Shown in pieces: positions 8,137 through 16,004 of a stretch of DNA of 38,256 bases. Every line of letters begins with the position of its first letter. The stretch's first letter is position 1. The DNA lies in contig JAADHK010000141.1 of NCBI GenBank assembly GCA_013151835.1, positions 1-38,256 on the forward strand, read 5' to 3'. The notes under the pieces are model-generated. The model saw only the letters and a program-made list of their open reading frames with translations. It searched no databases and was not told the DNA's origin. A program made the position numbers and the translations under genes. This stretch comes from Deltaproteobacteria bacterium. GTDB taxonomy: Bacteria; Desulfobacterota; Desulfobacteria; Desulfobacterales; Desulfosalsimonadaceae.

Positions 8137-8742
8137 ATGATTGAAAATTTAAACACCCAAAACCTTGCCCCGTTTTTGGATGAGCTTGATGTTGTTTTTA
8201 ACGACATGGACAAAGAGTTTGAAGATGCGGCAAAATATTACGGGTTTTCCTGTGCGGGATGTGACGACAACTGCTGCAAGAGCCTGTTTTATCACTATAC
8301 GGCGGCGGAATATCTCTTTCTTGCCAGGGGGATGGACGGACTGTCCGATGGTGAAAGAACATCGGCATTCGAGCGTGCCGACGCCTATGCGTCCGCCATG
8401 GCCGGGGCGCCCAATGGAGGCAATTCGCCGCAACGGATCATCTGCCCTTTAAACGTTTTCGGCGGGTGTATACTCTACGGGTTTCGGCCGATGATTTGCA
8501 GGCTTTTCGGGCTTCCCCACGAGTTCACCCGGCCGGCCGGGGGCAGGGTGTCCGGACCGGGATGCGACCGGTTTTTAGAGGTATGCAAAGAAAAAGAGTA
8601 CCGCCGGTTTGACCGTACGCCATATTACGCGCGTCTGGCCGGGCTGGAAAAGTCTTTGCGGAATGCGACCGGAATAAACGGAAAGATCAAAATGACGGTG
8701 GCCGATATGCTGGTGTATATGGAAGCGGGAGTGAAAACGTGA
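8137..8742 (+). CDS. YkgJ-family cysteine-cluster protein
   Basis: A 201-residue protein with the YkgJ pattern of cysteines: C39, C42, C46 and C47 (SCAGCDDNCC), then C103, C111 and C121 in CPLNVFGGC and RPMICRLFG, and two more at C143 and C150. This family is thought to bind zinc or an iron-sulfur cluster; its function is unsettled. A GTG at 8128 directly after the dGTPase stop is possible, but the ATG at 8137 has AGGTGG 5 bases upstream and is preferred. The stop overlaps the GTG start of a second YkgJ-like gene, so the two are co-translated paralogues. Confidence 0.78.
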   Translation: MIENLNTQNLAPFLDELDVVFNDMDKEFEDAAKYYGFSCAGCDDNCCKSLFYHYTAAEYLFLARGMDGLSDGERTSAFERADAYASAMAGAPNGGNSPQRIICPLNVFGGCILYGFRPMICRLFGLPHEFTRPAGGRVSGPGCDRFLEVCKEKEYRRFDRTPYYARLAGLEKSLRNATGINGKIKMTVADMLVYMEAGVKT

Positions 8743-9536
8743 AATACATTAAAACCGATGCGCCAGGTAACGTGCGCGAAAACATGCTGAAGCCCGGCGA
8801 GCGGTTTTCTTTCAGGTGTCACCCCGGTATTTCGTGTTTTAACCTCTGCTGCCGCAATTTAAACCTTTATCTTTACCCCTATGATATCATCCGGTTAAAG
8901 CAGAACCTCGGCATAACGTCGGCCGAGTTTATAGATAAATACACGGATGTGGTTCTCCGGAGCGGCCATGCTTTCCCGGACGTCATGCTGAAAATGGCGC
9001 AAAACAATGAAAAGACCTGCTCGTTTTTAACAGGCGGGGGCTGCGCCGTCTATCCCGACCGGCCCCAGACATGCCGGACCTTTCCCCTTGAATACGGCCT
9101 TTTTTTCGATGCTGAAAAAAACAGGTCGGAGCAGGTCGTGTTTTTCCGGCCCCCTGACTTCTGCCAGGGCAGGCACGAGTCAGCCACGTGGACGACGGCT
9201 TCATGGGAGGCCGACCAGAACGCAGCTTACTACAATCGCATGACCGGGCAATGGGCCGAACTTCTCCGCCTTTTTTCAACAGGCGCGGCAAGTGGATTCG
9301 ACCCTGGAAGCGAACAGGGCCGCATGTCCTTTATGGCGGCATATAACATGGATGAATTCAGGGAATTTATTTTGAACAGCTCCTTTCTCAAACGCTATTT
9401 GGTTAAATCCTCTTTGCGCGTAAGGCTCGGCTCGGATGACGCAGCCCTTCTTACGCTGGCCATGGCCTGGATCAGGCTTTTTATATTCAATATCTCATCG
9501 GGTGAAATTTCGGCCCGCAAAAAAGGGGGGCTATGA
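8739..9536 (+). CDS. YkgJ-family cysteine-cluster protein (second paralogue)
   Basis: A 265-residue protein starting at GTG 8739, which overlaps the previous stop by 4 bases and has GGGAG 8 bases upstream. The cysteine cluster is C27, C33, C37, C38 (CHPGISCFNLCC) followed by LNLYLYPYDIIRLKQ, then C94, C102 and C112 in CAVYPDRPQTCRTFP. This is the classical YkgJ/FliB-like arrangement and presumably binds a metal. The C-terminal third (about 170-265) has no recognised motif. The first and second YkgJ proteins align only over the cysteine motifs, so they are not a recent duplication. Substrate or partner unknown. Confidence 0.8.
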   Translation: MKYIKTDAPGNVRENMLKPGERFSFRCHPGISCFNLCCRNLNLYLYPYDIIRLKQNLGITSAEFIDKYTDVVLRSGHAFPDVMLKMAQNNEKTCSFLTGGGCAVYPDRPQTCRTFPLEYGLFFDAEKNRSEQVVFFRPPDFCQGRHESATWTTASWEADQNAAYYNRMTGQWAELLRLFSTGAASGFDPGSEQGRMSFMAAYNMDEFREFILNSSFLKRYLVKSSLRVRLGSDDAALLTLAMAWIRLFIFNISSGEISARKKGGL

Positions 9537-9994
9537 TGTCTGCCGCAAGGTTTACGCCCGCTGTCCCAAGGCCATTGCTTCTTTTCGTTTCCGGACTCAT
9601 GTGGAGTCTCGTGGGTATCATGCTGTGCCGCATGGCGTGGCTCTGGATATTTCCCCTTGAAACGACGCTGTTTTTCGCGCTCCTTTTTGCCGGGTGTGCC
9701 GGGGGTTGGCTTGTTTTTTATTTCGGTTTTTCAAGGATCGCCCAAAAGAATATCGACCGTTTGTGCCTGCTTCCGGCGCGGGCCTGTTTTTTCGCGTTCC
9801 AGGCATGGAAAAGTTATTTTATCATCGTATTTATGATCGCGCTGGGCATTACGCTGCGCCATTCTCCGATCCCCAGATCCCTGCTTGCCGTGGTCTATTT
9901 TATCATTGGAGGCGGCCTTTTTTTATCCAGTTTTCGTTACTATTTACGCATTTACACCATGTCCCGCACCGGGAGCGAAAACCCCGGTGACTAA
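9533..9994 (+). CDS. Small integral membrane protein, unknown
   Basis: A 153-residue hydrophobic protein with about four membrane-spanning segments (roughly residues 14-36, 40-62, 83-103 and 110-130). I do not recognise the family. It begins at ATG 9533 or 9536 (ATGATG) just after a run of six G bases that can act as Shine-Dalgarno, and its start overlaps the stop of the second YkgJ gene, so it belongs to the same transcript. Co-translation suggests a shared process with the cysteine-cluster proteins, but no function can be assigned. Confidence 0.7.
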   Translation: MMSAARFTPAVPRPLLLFVSGLMWSLVGIMLCRMAWLWIFPLETTLFFALLFAGCAGGWLVFYFGFSRIAQKNIDRLCLLPARACFFAFQAWKSYFIIVFMIALGITLRHSPIPRSLLAVVYFIIGGGLFLSSFRYYLRIYTMSRTGSENPGD

Positions 9995-10147
9995 GGTCAA
10001 CTGCGGCCTTCCGGCATATCTGATTTTTCATGTTGAAAATTACAGGATTTCAGATATCATAGATAGATGCCGGTTGGGCATTGTTGTTGCGTGACATGTT
10101 CTTATCATGATTTACCCCGTCATCCTCATCCATGTTCCGAGGGAACG

Positions 10148-13100
10148 ATGAAATACCAGAAGCTTCTCAATTTTCTCCAGAATGTCGGGAAGGACCCGTC
10201 CGTCCTTATCTTTGAAGACGAGCTTACCGGTTTAAACAACCGGCGCTTTCTCTTAAATTACCTGAAAACCGGCGTCAACTGGGAGAACACGGATAAGACC
10301 CCTTTTTCCATCGTGATGATGGATATCGATTATTTTAAGCGGATAAATGATCTTTACGGGCATGATATCGGTGATCAGGCCCTGGTTCACGTGGCGGAGA
10401 TTTTAAAGAAAATTTCCGCAGGCAATGGCATACCCATCCGTTTTGCCGGTGACGAGTTCCTGATATTGCTGCCCGGCAAGAACAAGGCCGAGGCGCTTTC
10501 AATCGGTGCGCGGCTCGTGCAGATTGTTCAAGAGAACCCCTTTTCACCGGGCGCAGGCACCACAGCCATAGAGATTACGGTGAGCGTGGGGGTTGCCACC
10601 GCGCCGGATGACGCCGTGAACGGGAAGATACTTATCACCCAGGCCGATACCGCCATGTATTCGGCCAAGCATTCCGGTAGAAATATCTATGCGGACGCCG
10701 GGGCCGTCAATCGGAACGTTGTGTTTCCCAGGATTGCCGTTCACTACCTGGAGGACGCCGGCATCACGGGTCGCAAGGCCCAGCTCGAGGCCATAAGCCG
10801 TTCGCTGCGTAAGGTTGGCGAAGGGGAGAGCAGGTTCGTAATCGTTGACGGGGCTTCAGGGATGGGCAAGACGAGCCTTTTAGATACGATCTGGCGAAAC
10901 CTGGAAAAGACCAGCCTTTCTCCTATCCGCATTGCCGGTGTGGTGCAGGAAGCCTGCAGGCCGTACTATCTCATGTCATATCTTGCCCTGGCCCTTATGA
11001 ACCAGTGCGAGGACAAGGGGCTTTCCGTTCTTTCGTCCATGGATGAAAAAGAGGTGGGCCACCTTGCCGGTATCCTGCCCCAGTTAAGTGGTTCGGATAT
11101 AATTCTAGGCAAAAGCGGTCCCGAAGACCGGAAGGCCCTTTTCGCCGTATTTGTAAAGTTTCTGGTAAAGCTGGTGGGAAGTCGCCCATTGGTTCTTCTC
11201 ATCGACGACCTTCATTTCGCCGATCCGGCCTCGCTTCACCTCTTGCGCTTTATTTTTCGGGAGCAGGCCATCCTCCTGTTTGTATGCGCTACCGCAGCCA
11301 TGGAGGATGCGTCCGGCGCCGGAACCCTTCCTTTGGAACTTTTCCGCACGGCGTACTCGCAGGAGATGGAAATTGAGACCGTACCGCTTACCCCCCTTTC
11401 AGCGCCGGATATTTCCTCGCACCTGGATGCCATTTTCCCGGGCATTTCGATCCCAAGGGGGCTTATGGACCAGATTATCCGCGTCACCGAAGGGAACCCG
11501 TTTTTCATGGTTCAGCTTATGCGCAAGATGGTGGAGGACGGTAATATTGTGGAGACCGGGAACAAATGGTCCATAAAGAGGGTCAGGCGGTCTTATTTCC
11601 CCGCTTCCATAGACGAAATTATATATCAGCGCGTGGCCAGTCTGGACGACGACAGCCGCCGGTTTTTAAACAGGGCATCCGCCTTTGGTGAGTCTACATC
11701 GCTTTCCATGCTGGTGGGAAGCGGAAGCGAGCAGCCCGGCGAGGCGCATGATTTCTTAAACCATGTTGTGGACAAGGGGATAGTAAGGAGCGATTTCGAA
11801 CAAAACGATGAAAACGTAAGATTTTCCAGTAAGCAGGTCCGTGATGTCGTTTACGACAATATCGGGCCAGAGGATAAAAAACGGCTTCACAATGTCATTG
11901 GAGAGTATCAGGAGAAACTTTATCAACAGGATGTTCTCCATTCCCCCGCGTACCTTGCCTATCATTTCAAACGTTCGCATAATAAGGGGAAAGCCGATAA
12001 CTATGAACAGCTCCAGGATGCCTGGAACAAGGACATATTCAACGAAAGGGAAATCTTCCATTATACGGGCGAAGATGCGGCGGACAAGGATGAGCTCGAA
12101 GAGGAAGAAGGCCTGGGAGATGAAATAGCAGACTCCCCGGTAAGCGAGGACTCAATGAAGCGGATTCCCGGCATGTTGAGGGCGCTGCTCATCGCTATCC
12201 GCAACACCATGCTGTATCCCGCGTCGAGCAAGTCTGTCCAGGATGCCATGTCCCAGTTCATGCGCCGGCTTGAACCCATTTTGGTGAGTGAGGATCGCTT
12301 TTCGATAATTGTGGAAAAAAAAGATATCCTGGTAAATGGGGCAAACGTGGATGTCGTCGAGATCCAGTCTATCTCCGAAAAGATAATAAGTTTGTGGCGG
12401 GGTCTGGAATTAAAGAGCCTGACATTTATCAAGGGCACCACTGAAAAGGAGGTGAAAGCCCTTTTAAACAGGATCAGCACGGTTGAGCGAAAAGCCATAG
12501 CTCCCGGTTTCTGGAAATGTTTTGCCGAGGAAAACAAGCTTGTTACATTGATTCCAAGGCAGGTCAGGTACAGGAAAATAAGGAGTGATGAGGAGAGTTC
12601 GGCATCCGCCCTTCCGGTTGACATTCCCCTGGACCGCACGGAAAATGCCGAAGACGCCACAATAGATAAAACAGAGCTTATCCGCATACAAAGGGTTATT
12701 ACCTCCCTGCTGGGCGCCGTCAGCAAATTAAAGCTATATCCTGCCACCGGCCCCGTGGCCAAAAAGGCCATCAGCCATGTGCTTACTGAATTAAGGGGGA
12801 TATTTGAAGCAAGGCCGGCGCTCTCCATTGCAAGGGTGGATGACGCCCTTTTGTTTGACGGAATAAAGGTCGATATGTCCGGGTTTGAAACCCTTGGAAA
12901 CGGACTTTTAAAATTTCTTGCGGCCGCCCATATTAACAGCTTGACCTTTGTGAAAAACCTTACGTTAGAGGAACTGGTCGATTTTTTGTCGGCTTTTTCC
13001 AACCGTCCGGACGGTGAGATGGCACCCACATTCTGGCGGGATACGGCAAGGGAAAAACAGATTAAGAATATACTTTTTGATTATGGGGTTTACGGCGATA

Positions 13101-14461
13101 TAGGGGCCGTGCCCGGTGCATCGGGACCTGTCGGCGCCAAGCCTGTTTCCGGCGATCATGAGAAAACGGATAATTCGGATCGGGCTGAAAAGGTTGATGA
13201 ACAACAGGCGACTGCCGGCCCATCGCCTGCCGGTCCGGGGCCGGAGCTGGCCATGGAGGGTCAGCCGCTGGAGATGGCCGCTTCTGGGCCGGAGGACAGC
13301 CAGGAAGCCGGATCACTGGAAAAGCGGGTCCGGGACCTTTTTTTGCAGGAAGATAAAAAAGGGGCGCAGGCCCTGGTGGAAGGATTGTTAAACGATTATA
13401 AGAGGGCGGATGCGCGGGAAAAGGCCGGGGTTCTTGAGCATTTTTCAGGACTGCTCAACCCTGAGGAATGGAAACCCGGCGCCGAGTATTTGCGGCTCGT
13501 TACCGATCCTCTTGTACGACTTTTAGAGGCTGAACCAGATGATGTGCTTGCGAAGCGGGCTGCGGCCATGCTGACCGAGGTTGCGGAAAAGTTCATACTT
13601 TTTTCGGATTACCGTTCCGCCACCCGGATTCTGGCAGGTGTAAAAGCAAAAGCGGGGCACGATCAGGTTTTCGAATCCGGGGAGCTTTCTCAAAAGGCGG
13701 CCGAGGCCGTGATGGAAGATTTCAGGGCCGGGGATACGGAAAAACAGCAGGCCGCATACCAGCTTGCAAGCAGCCTGGGGCCTGCAGCCCTTCCCATGCT
13801 CGGGGACATGATCCGCCGTGTGGACAGGCTCCGGGTAAGGCAGCTTGCCGCTGAACTGATCGCAGCCCTGGGGGCAGATGGCGAAAAATTTATCAAATTC
13901 ACGCTCATGGGGGAGAGCAGGCCCGACTACCGGGCACGGATCCTGGATGTTGTCGATGCCGTTACCACCGACCTGCTGACGGAATTGACCTTTTCGTTTT
14001 CCGATACCTCCGATATCGTCTGCCGTTCGGCATACAGGCTTGCCGAACGGATTGCTACCCCGGAAATCGTTGGAATCCTCATGGAGTTTGCAAAGGGCGA
14101 GGATGAAAAAACAGCGGTTTTCGCCATCAGTTCCCTTGGCAAAATCGGGGACAGGTCGGCAATCGACACCCTTATTCATGTGCTTGAGGAATCATTATCT
14201 GCCGATGTCCAGATGGCAGCCTGCCGTGCCATGGACCGGATGTCCGATCCCGCGTTTCTTGCCCCCCTTGTCAGGCTTCTCCTTCCCAAACGCAAAAAAC
14301 TCTTTGGTAAAAAATATGAGCCCCCGGTCCGCGTGGCCGCCGCCTACGCCATTTCAAAAATCCCCGACAGCCGGGCCGACACCATCCTACAGGGCCTTGC
14401 CAACGATTCCGACCCCCGTGTCCGCGAATCCGCACGCCAGATACTTGCCGCTCGGGGATAA
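10148..14461 (+). CDS. GGDEF - STAND ATPase - repeated domain - HEAT fusion protein
   Basis: A 1437-residue soluble multidomain protein. Domains in order: GGDEF diguanylate-cyclase-type domain (about 15-190; DELTGLNNRR start, catalytic loop RFAGDEF at about 98-104, no RxxD inhibitory site seen); AAA/STAND ATPase (about 205-500; Walker A GASGMGKTS near 235, Walker B LVLLIDDLHFADP near 350); acidic linker (640-660); two copies of an unnamed domain of about 110 residues (about 668-775 and 843-955) sharing LYPA, a late SLTFI/VK segment and a following short helix; a Pro/Gly-rich linker (about 985-1035); HEAT-like repeats (about 1200-1437). The ATG at 10148 follows GAGGG; an upstream in-frame ATG at 10067 is in non-coding-looking sequence. 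The AGDEF form can be active in other cyclases, so c-di-GMP synthesis is possible but unproven. It lies upstream of lptF. Confidence 0.85.
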   Translation: MKYQKLLNFLQNVGKDPSVLIFEDELTGLNNRRFLLNYLKTGVNWENTDKTPFSIVMMDIDYFKRINDLYGHDIGDQALVHVAEILKKISAGNGIPIRFAGDEFLILLPGKNKAEALSIGARLVQIVQENPFSPGAGTTAIEITVSVGVATAPDDAVNGKILITQADTAMYSAKHSGRNIYADAGAVNRNVVFPRIAVHYLEDAGITGRKAQLEAISRSLRKVGEGESRFVIVDGASGMGKTSLLDTIWRNLEKTSLSPIRIAGVVQEACRPYYLMSYLALALMNQCEDKGLSVLSSMDEKEVGHLAGILPQLSGSDIILGKSGPEDRKALFAVFVKFLVKLVGSRPLVLLIDDLHFADPASLHLLRFIFREQAILLFVCATAAMEDASGAGTLPLELFRTAYSQEMEIETVPLTPLSAPDISSHLDAIFPGISIPRGLMDQIIRVTEGNPFFMVQLMRKMVEDGNIVETGNKWSIKRVRRSYFPASIDEIIYQRVASLDDDSRRFLNRASAFGESTSLSMLVGSGSEQPGEAHDFLNHVVDKGIVRSDFEQNDENVRFSSKQVRDVVYDNIGPEDKKRLHNVIGEYQEKLYQQDVLHSPAYLAYHFKRSHNKGKADNYEQLQDAWNKDIFNEREIFHYTGEDAADKDELEEEEGLGDEIADSPVSEDSMKRIPGMLRALLIAIRNTMLYPASSKSVQDAMSQFMRRLEPILVSEDRFSIIVEKKDILVNGANVDVVEIQSISEKIISLWRGLELKSLTFIKGTTEKEVKALLNRISTVERKAIAPGFWKCFAEENKLVTLIPRQVRYRKIRSDEESSASALPVDIPLDRTENAEDATIDKTELIRIQRVITSLLGAVSKLKLYPATGPVAKKAISHVLTELRGIFEARPALSIARVDDALLFDGIKVDMSGFETLGNGLLKFLAAAHINSLTFVKNLTLEELVDFLSAFSNRPDGEMAPTFWRDTAREKQIKNILFDYGVYGDIGAVPGASGPVGAKPVSGDHEKTDNSDRAEKVDEQQATAGPSPAGPGPELAMEGQPLEMAASGPEDSQEAGSLEKRVRDLFLQEDKKGAQALVEGLLNDYKRADAREKAGVLEHFSGLLNPEEWKPGAEYLRLVTDPLVRLLEAEPDDVLAKRAAAMLTEVAEKFILFSDYRSATRILAGVKAKAGHDQVFESGELSQKAAEAVMEDFRAGDTEKQQAAYQLASSLGPAALPMLGDMIRRVDRLRVRQLAAELIAALGADGEKFIKFTLMGESRPDYRARILDVVDAVTTDLLTELTFSFSDTSDIVCRSAYRLAERIATPEIVGILMEFAKGEDEKTAVFAISSLGKIGDRSAIDTLIHVLEESLSADVQMAACRAMDRMSDPAFLAPLVRLLLPKRKKLFGKKYEPPVRVAAAYAISKIPDSRADTILQGLANDSDPRVRESARQILAARG

Positions 14462-14501
14462 TGGGTGAATTGTTATTTGGAGGGATCATGGAGGGGCAAA
14501 A

Positions 14502-14585
14502 ATGAAGATTAATACTGAATTCTTCAACAAATCCTTGGAAAGTGTTCCCCGGCCGGCATGTCGACAATCCTTGATGGACTCGTAA
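14502..14585 (+). other. Possible remnant or leader ORF cut by a repeat element
   Basis: A 27-codon frame starting MKINTEFFNKSLESVPRP with a good Shine-Dalgarno (GGAGGGG, 6 bases away). It ends on the TAA supplied by the left arm of the repeat element. It could be the truncated 5' end of a former gene or a chance frame; no homology is recognised. Confidence 0.2.
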
Positions 14586-14747
14586 AAAGGCAGGCAACCC
14601 GGTTACGATGGCTAAGTAGAAAGTTCCATATACAAGGCGTAGTGGTGTCGCGAAAGCGGAGGCATACATATAGTATTCCGAATATAGTATTCCGAGCATT
14701 TCGCGACCCGCTACAACGCAGTAGATGGGACTTTTTACGACGCCATC
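14573..14747 (+). repeat. Palindromic repeat element, copy 1
   Basis: A 175-base non-coding element with inverted ends, gatggactcgtaaaaag (left) against ctttttacgacgccatc (right), and an inner palindrome gtcgcgaaa...tttcgcgac around a short AT core. About 120 bases from gttccatatacaaggcg to the right end match the reverse complement of the element at 32430-32590 almost base for base. A 14-base unit, atatagtattccga, is repeated perfectly in tandem at 14668-14681 and 14682-14695; the copy at 32430 has it once. No coding capacity. Confidence 0.85.
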
Positions 14748-14786
14748 ATCCTTGACCGCGCCACCGAAATACCGTAGAAAAGGGCC

Positions 14787-16004
14787 ATGAAGCCCAACTC
14801 AATCCTTTTTTCATACATTATCCGGGAATTAATCCCCCCGTTTATCATGAGCCTGGCATTTTTCATGTTCGTATTTCTGATGCGCCAGGTTCTTGAAATG
14901 ACTGATTTGATCGTGAATTACAGGGTCGGCTTTTCCCCGTTTCTTTTGATGATTGTCTATTCTCTCCCTTATTTTCTGGTTTTTATCATCCCCATGTCCG
15001 TTATGCTGGGTGTTTTGTTCACTTTTTTAAACATGTCGGACTCAAACGAGATAACCGCGTTAAAAGCGGGTGGCGTAAGCCCATGGTCCCTTCTTTGGCC
15101 GGTCATGACCTTCGCGGGTTTTGCCATGGTGTTCACAAGCGCCCTGGCCGTATTCGGCATGCCGGCGGGTTCGGCGGCCTATAAGAATCTGGCCGTTGAG
15201 GTTGTACGCTCCAATTTCAATATCGGGCTTAAGGAAAACACCTTTAACGACAATTTTGGGAATATGATGTTTTTCGTCAGGGCCATTGACCGGAAATCCG
15301 GAGAACTTGAGGGCGTGTTTATCGAAGATTCCAGGAAAGCCGGGATCAGCAGCACGGTGGTGGCCCCCTCTGGATATTTCCTGCCGGATGCGGGCAAGGA
15401 CTCCTTTGTATTAAGGCTTGAAAACGGCATGATCAGCCAGGTGGAGCTGGATAAAAAGACCACGCACGCCATCGGGTTTCGCACCTGTGACATGCGTATA
15501 GATATTTCAAAGATGATTTCCGGAATGCGAAAAAAGGCCCATGGAATAAAGGAGATGCGACTTTCAGAGCTTGCGGGCGCCGCAAAAAAAGGGGCGGGCA
15601 CAAGGCAGGGGCTGTCCGCGCTCATGGAACTGCACCGAAAATTTTCCATCCCTTTTGCCTGCATGGCCCTTGCCCTGCTGGCCGTACCTCTGGGCATAGA
15701 GTCCGTAACCGCGAGGAAATCCGCCGGGCTCGGCATAGGACTTTCATGTTTCCTTATCTATTATATGTTGATTTCAGGCGGCATGGCTCTGGCCGGGGCC
15801 GGGATCTGCTCTGCGGGTGTCGGTATGTGGGCGCCTGACCTGATCATGGGCGGACTTGGGATATACCTCATGGTCCGGACGGCAAACGACCGCCCTCTGG
15901 ATCTGTCGGGATCACTCGCCCACGGAGTTTCCCGGGCGTTTGCATTCTTTTCCCGGCTCCTTTCCATATCCGGGCCGCCGGATGGGGAGAAAAATTTCCC
16001 ATGA
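14787..16004 (+). CDS. lptF: LPS export permease LptF
   Basis: A 405-residue YjgP/YjgQ-family inner-membrane protein, one of the two permease subunits of LptB2FG, which extracts lipopolysaccharide from the inner membrane. Its first helix starts at about residue 8; three helices in the first 120 residues and three more after about 275 frame a large periplasmic beta-jellyroll (about 125-270). The coupling segment SDSNEITALKAGGVSP (about 85-100) is the family hallmark that contacts the ATPase LptB. Length is slightly above E. coli LptF (366), mostly in the hydrophilic C-terminal tail. The stop overlaps the lptG ATG by 4 bases. Confidence 0.92.
   Translation: MKPNSILFSYIIRELIPPFIMSLAFFMFVFLMRQVLEMTDLIVNYRVGFSPFLLMIVYSLPYFLVFIIPMSVMLGVLFTFLNMSDSNEITALKAGGVSPWSLLWPVMTFAGFAMVFTSALAVFGMPAGSAAYKNLAVEVVRSNFNIGLKENTFNDNFGNMMFFVRAIDRKSGELEGVFIEDSRKAGISSTVVAPSGYFLPDAGKDSFVLRLENGMISQVELDKKTTHAIGFRTCDMRIDISKMISGMRKKAHGIKEMRLSELAGAAKKGAGTRQGLSALMELHRKFSIPFACMALALLAVPLGIESVTARKSAGLGIGLSCFLIYYMLISGGMALAGAGICSAGVGMWAPDLIMGGLGIYLMVRTANDRPLDLSGSLAHGVSRAFAFFSRLLSISGPPDGEKNFP

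Larger units (their letters stand above)
14462..14786. other. 325-base intergenic region before lptF
   Basis: Between the giant signalling gene and lptF. Two tiny open frames follow the stop: 14461-14505 (14 codons) and 14502-14585 (27 codons, preceded by GGAGGGG). The rest is mostly a palindromic repeat element (14573-14747). No clear sigma-70 promoter for lptF was found. Confidence 0.6.

Noticed and set aside
12061-13029. A 322-codon minus-strand frame inside the giant signalling gene
   Set aside because: The plus strand has a continuous, domain-bearing frame. The antisense product is serine-rich without recognisable domains.
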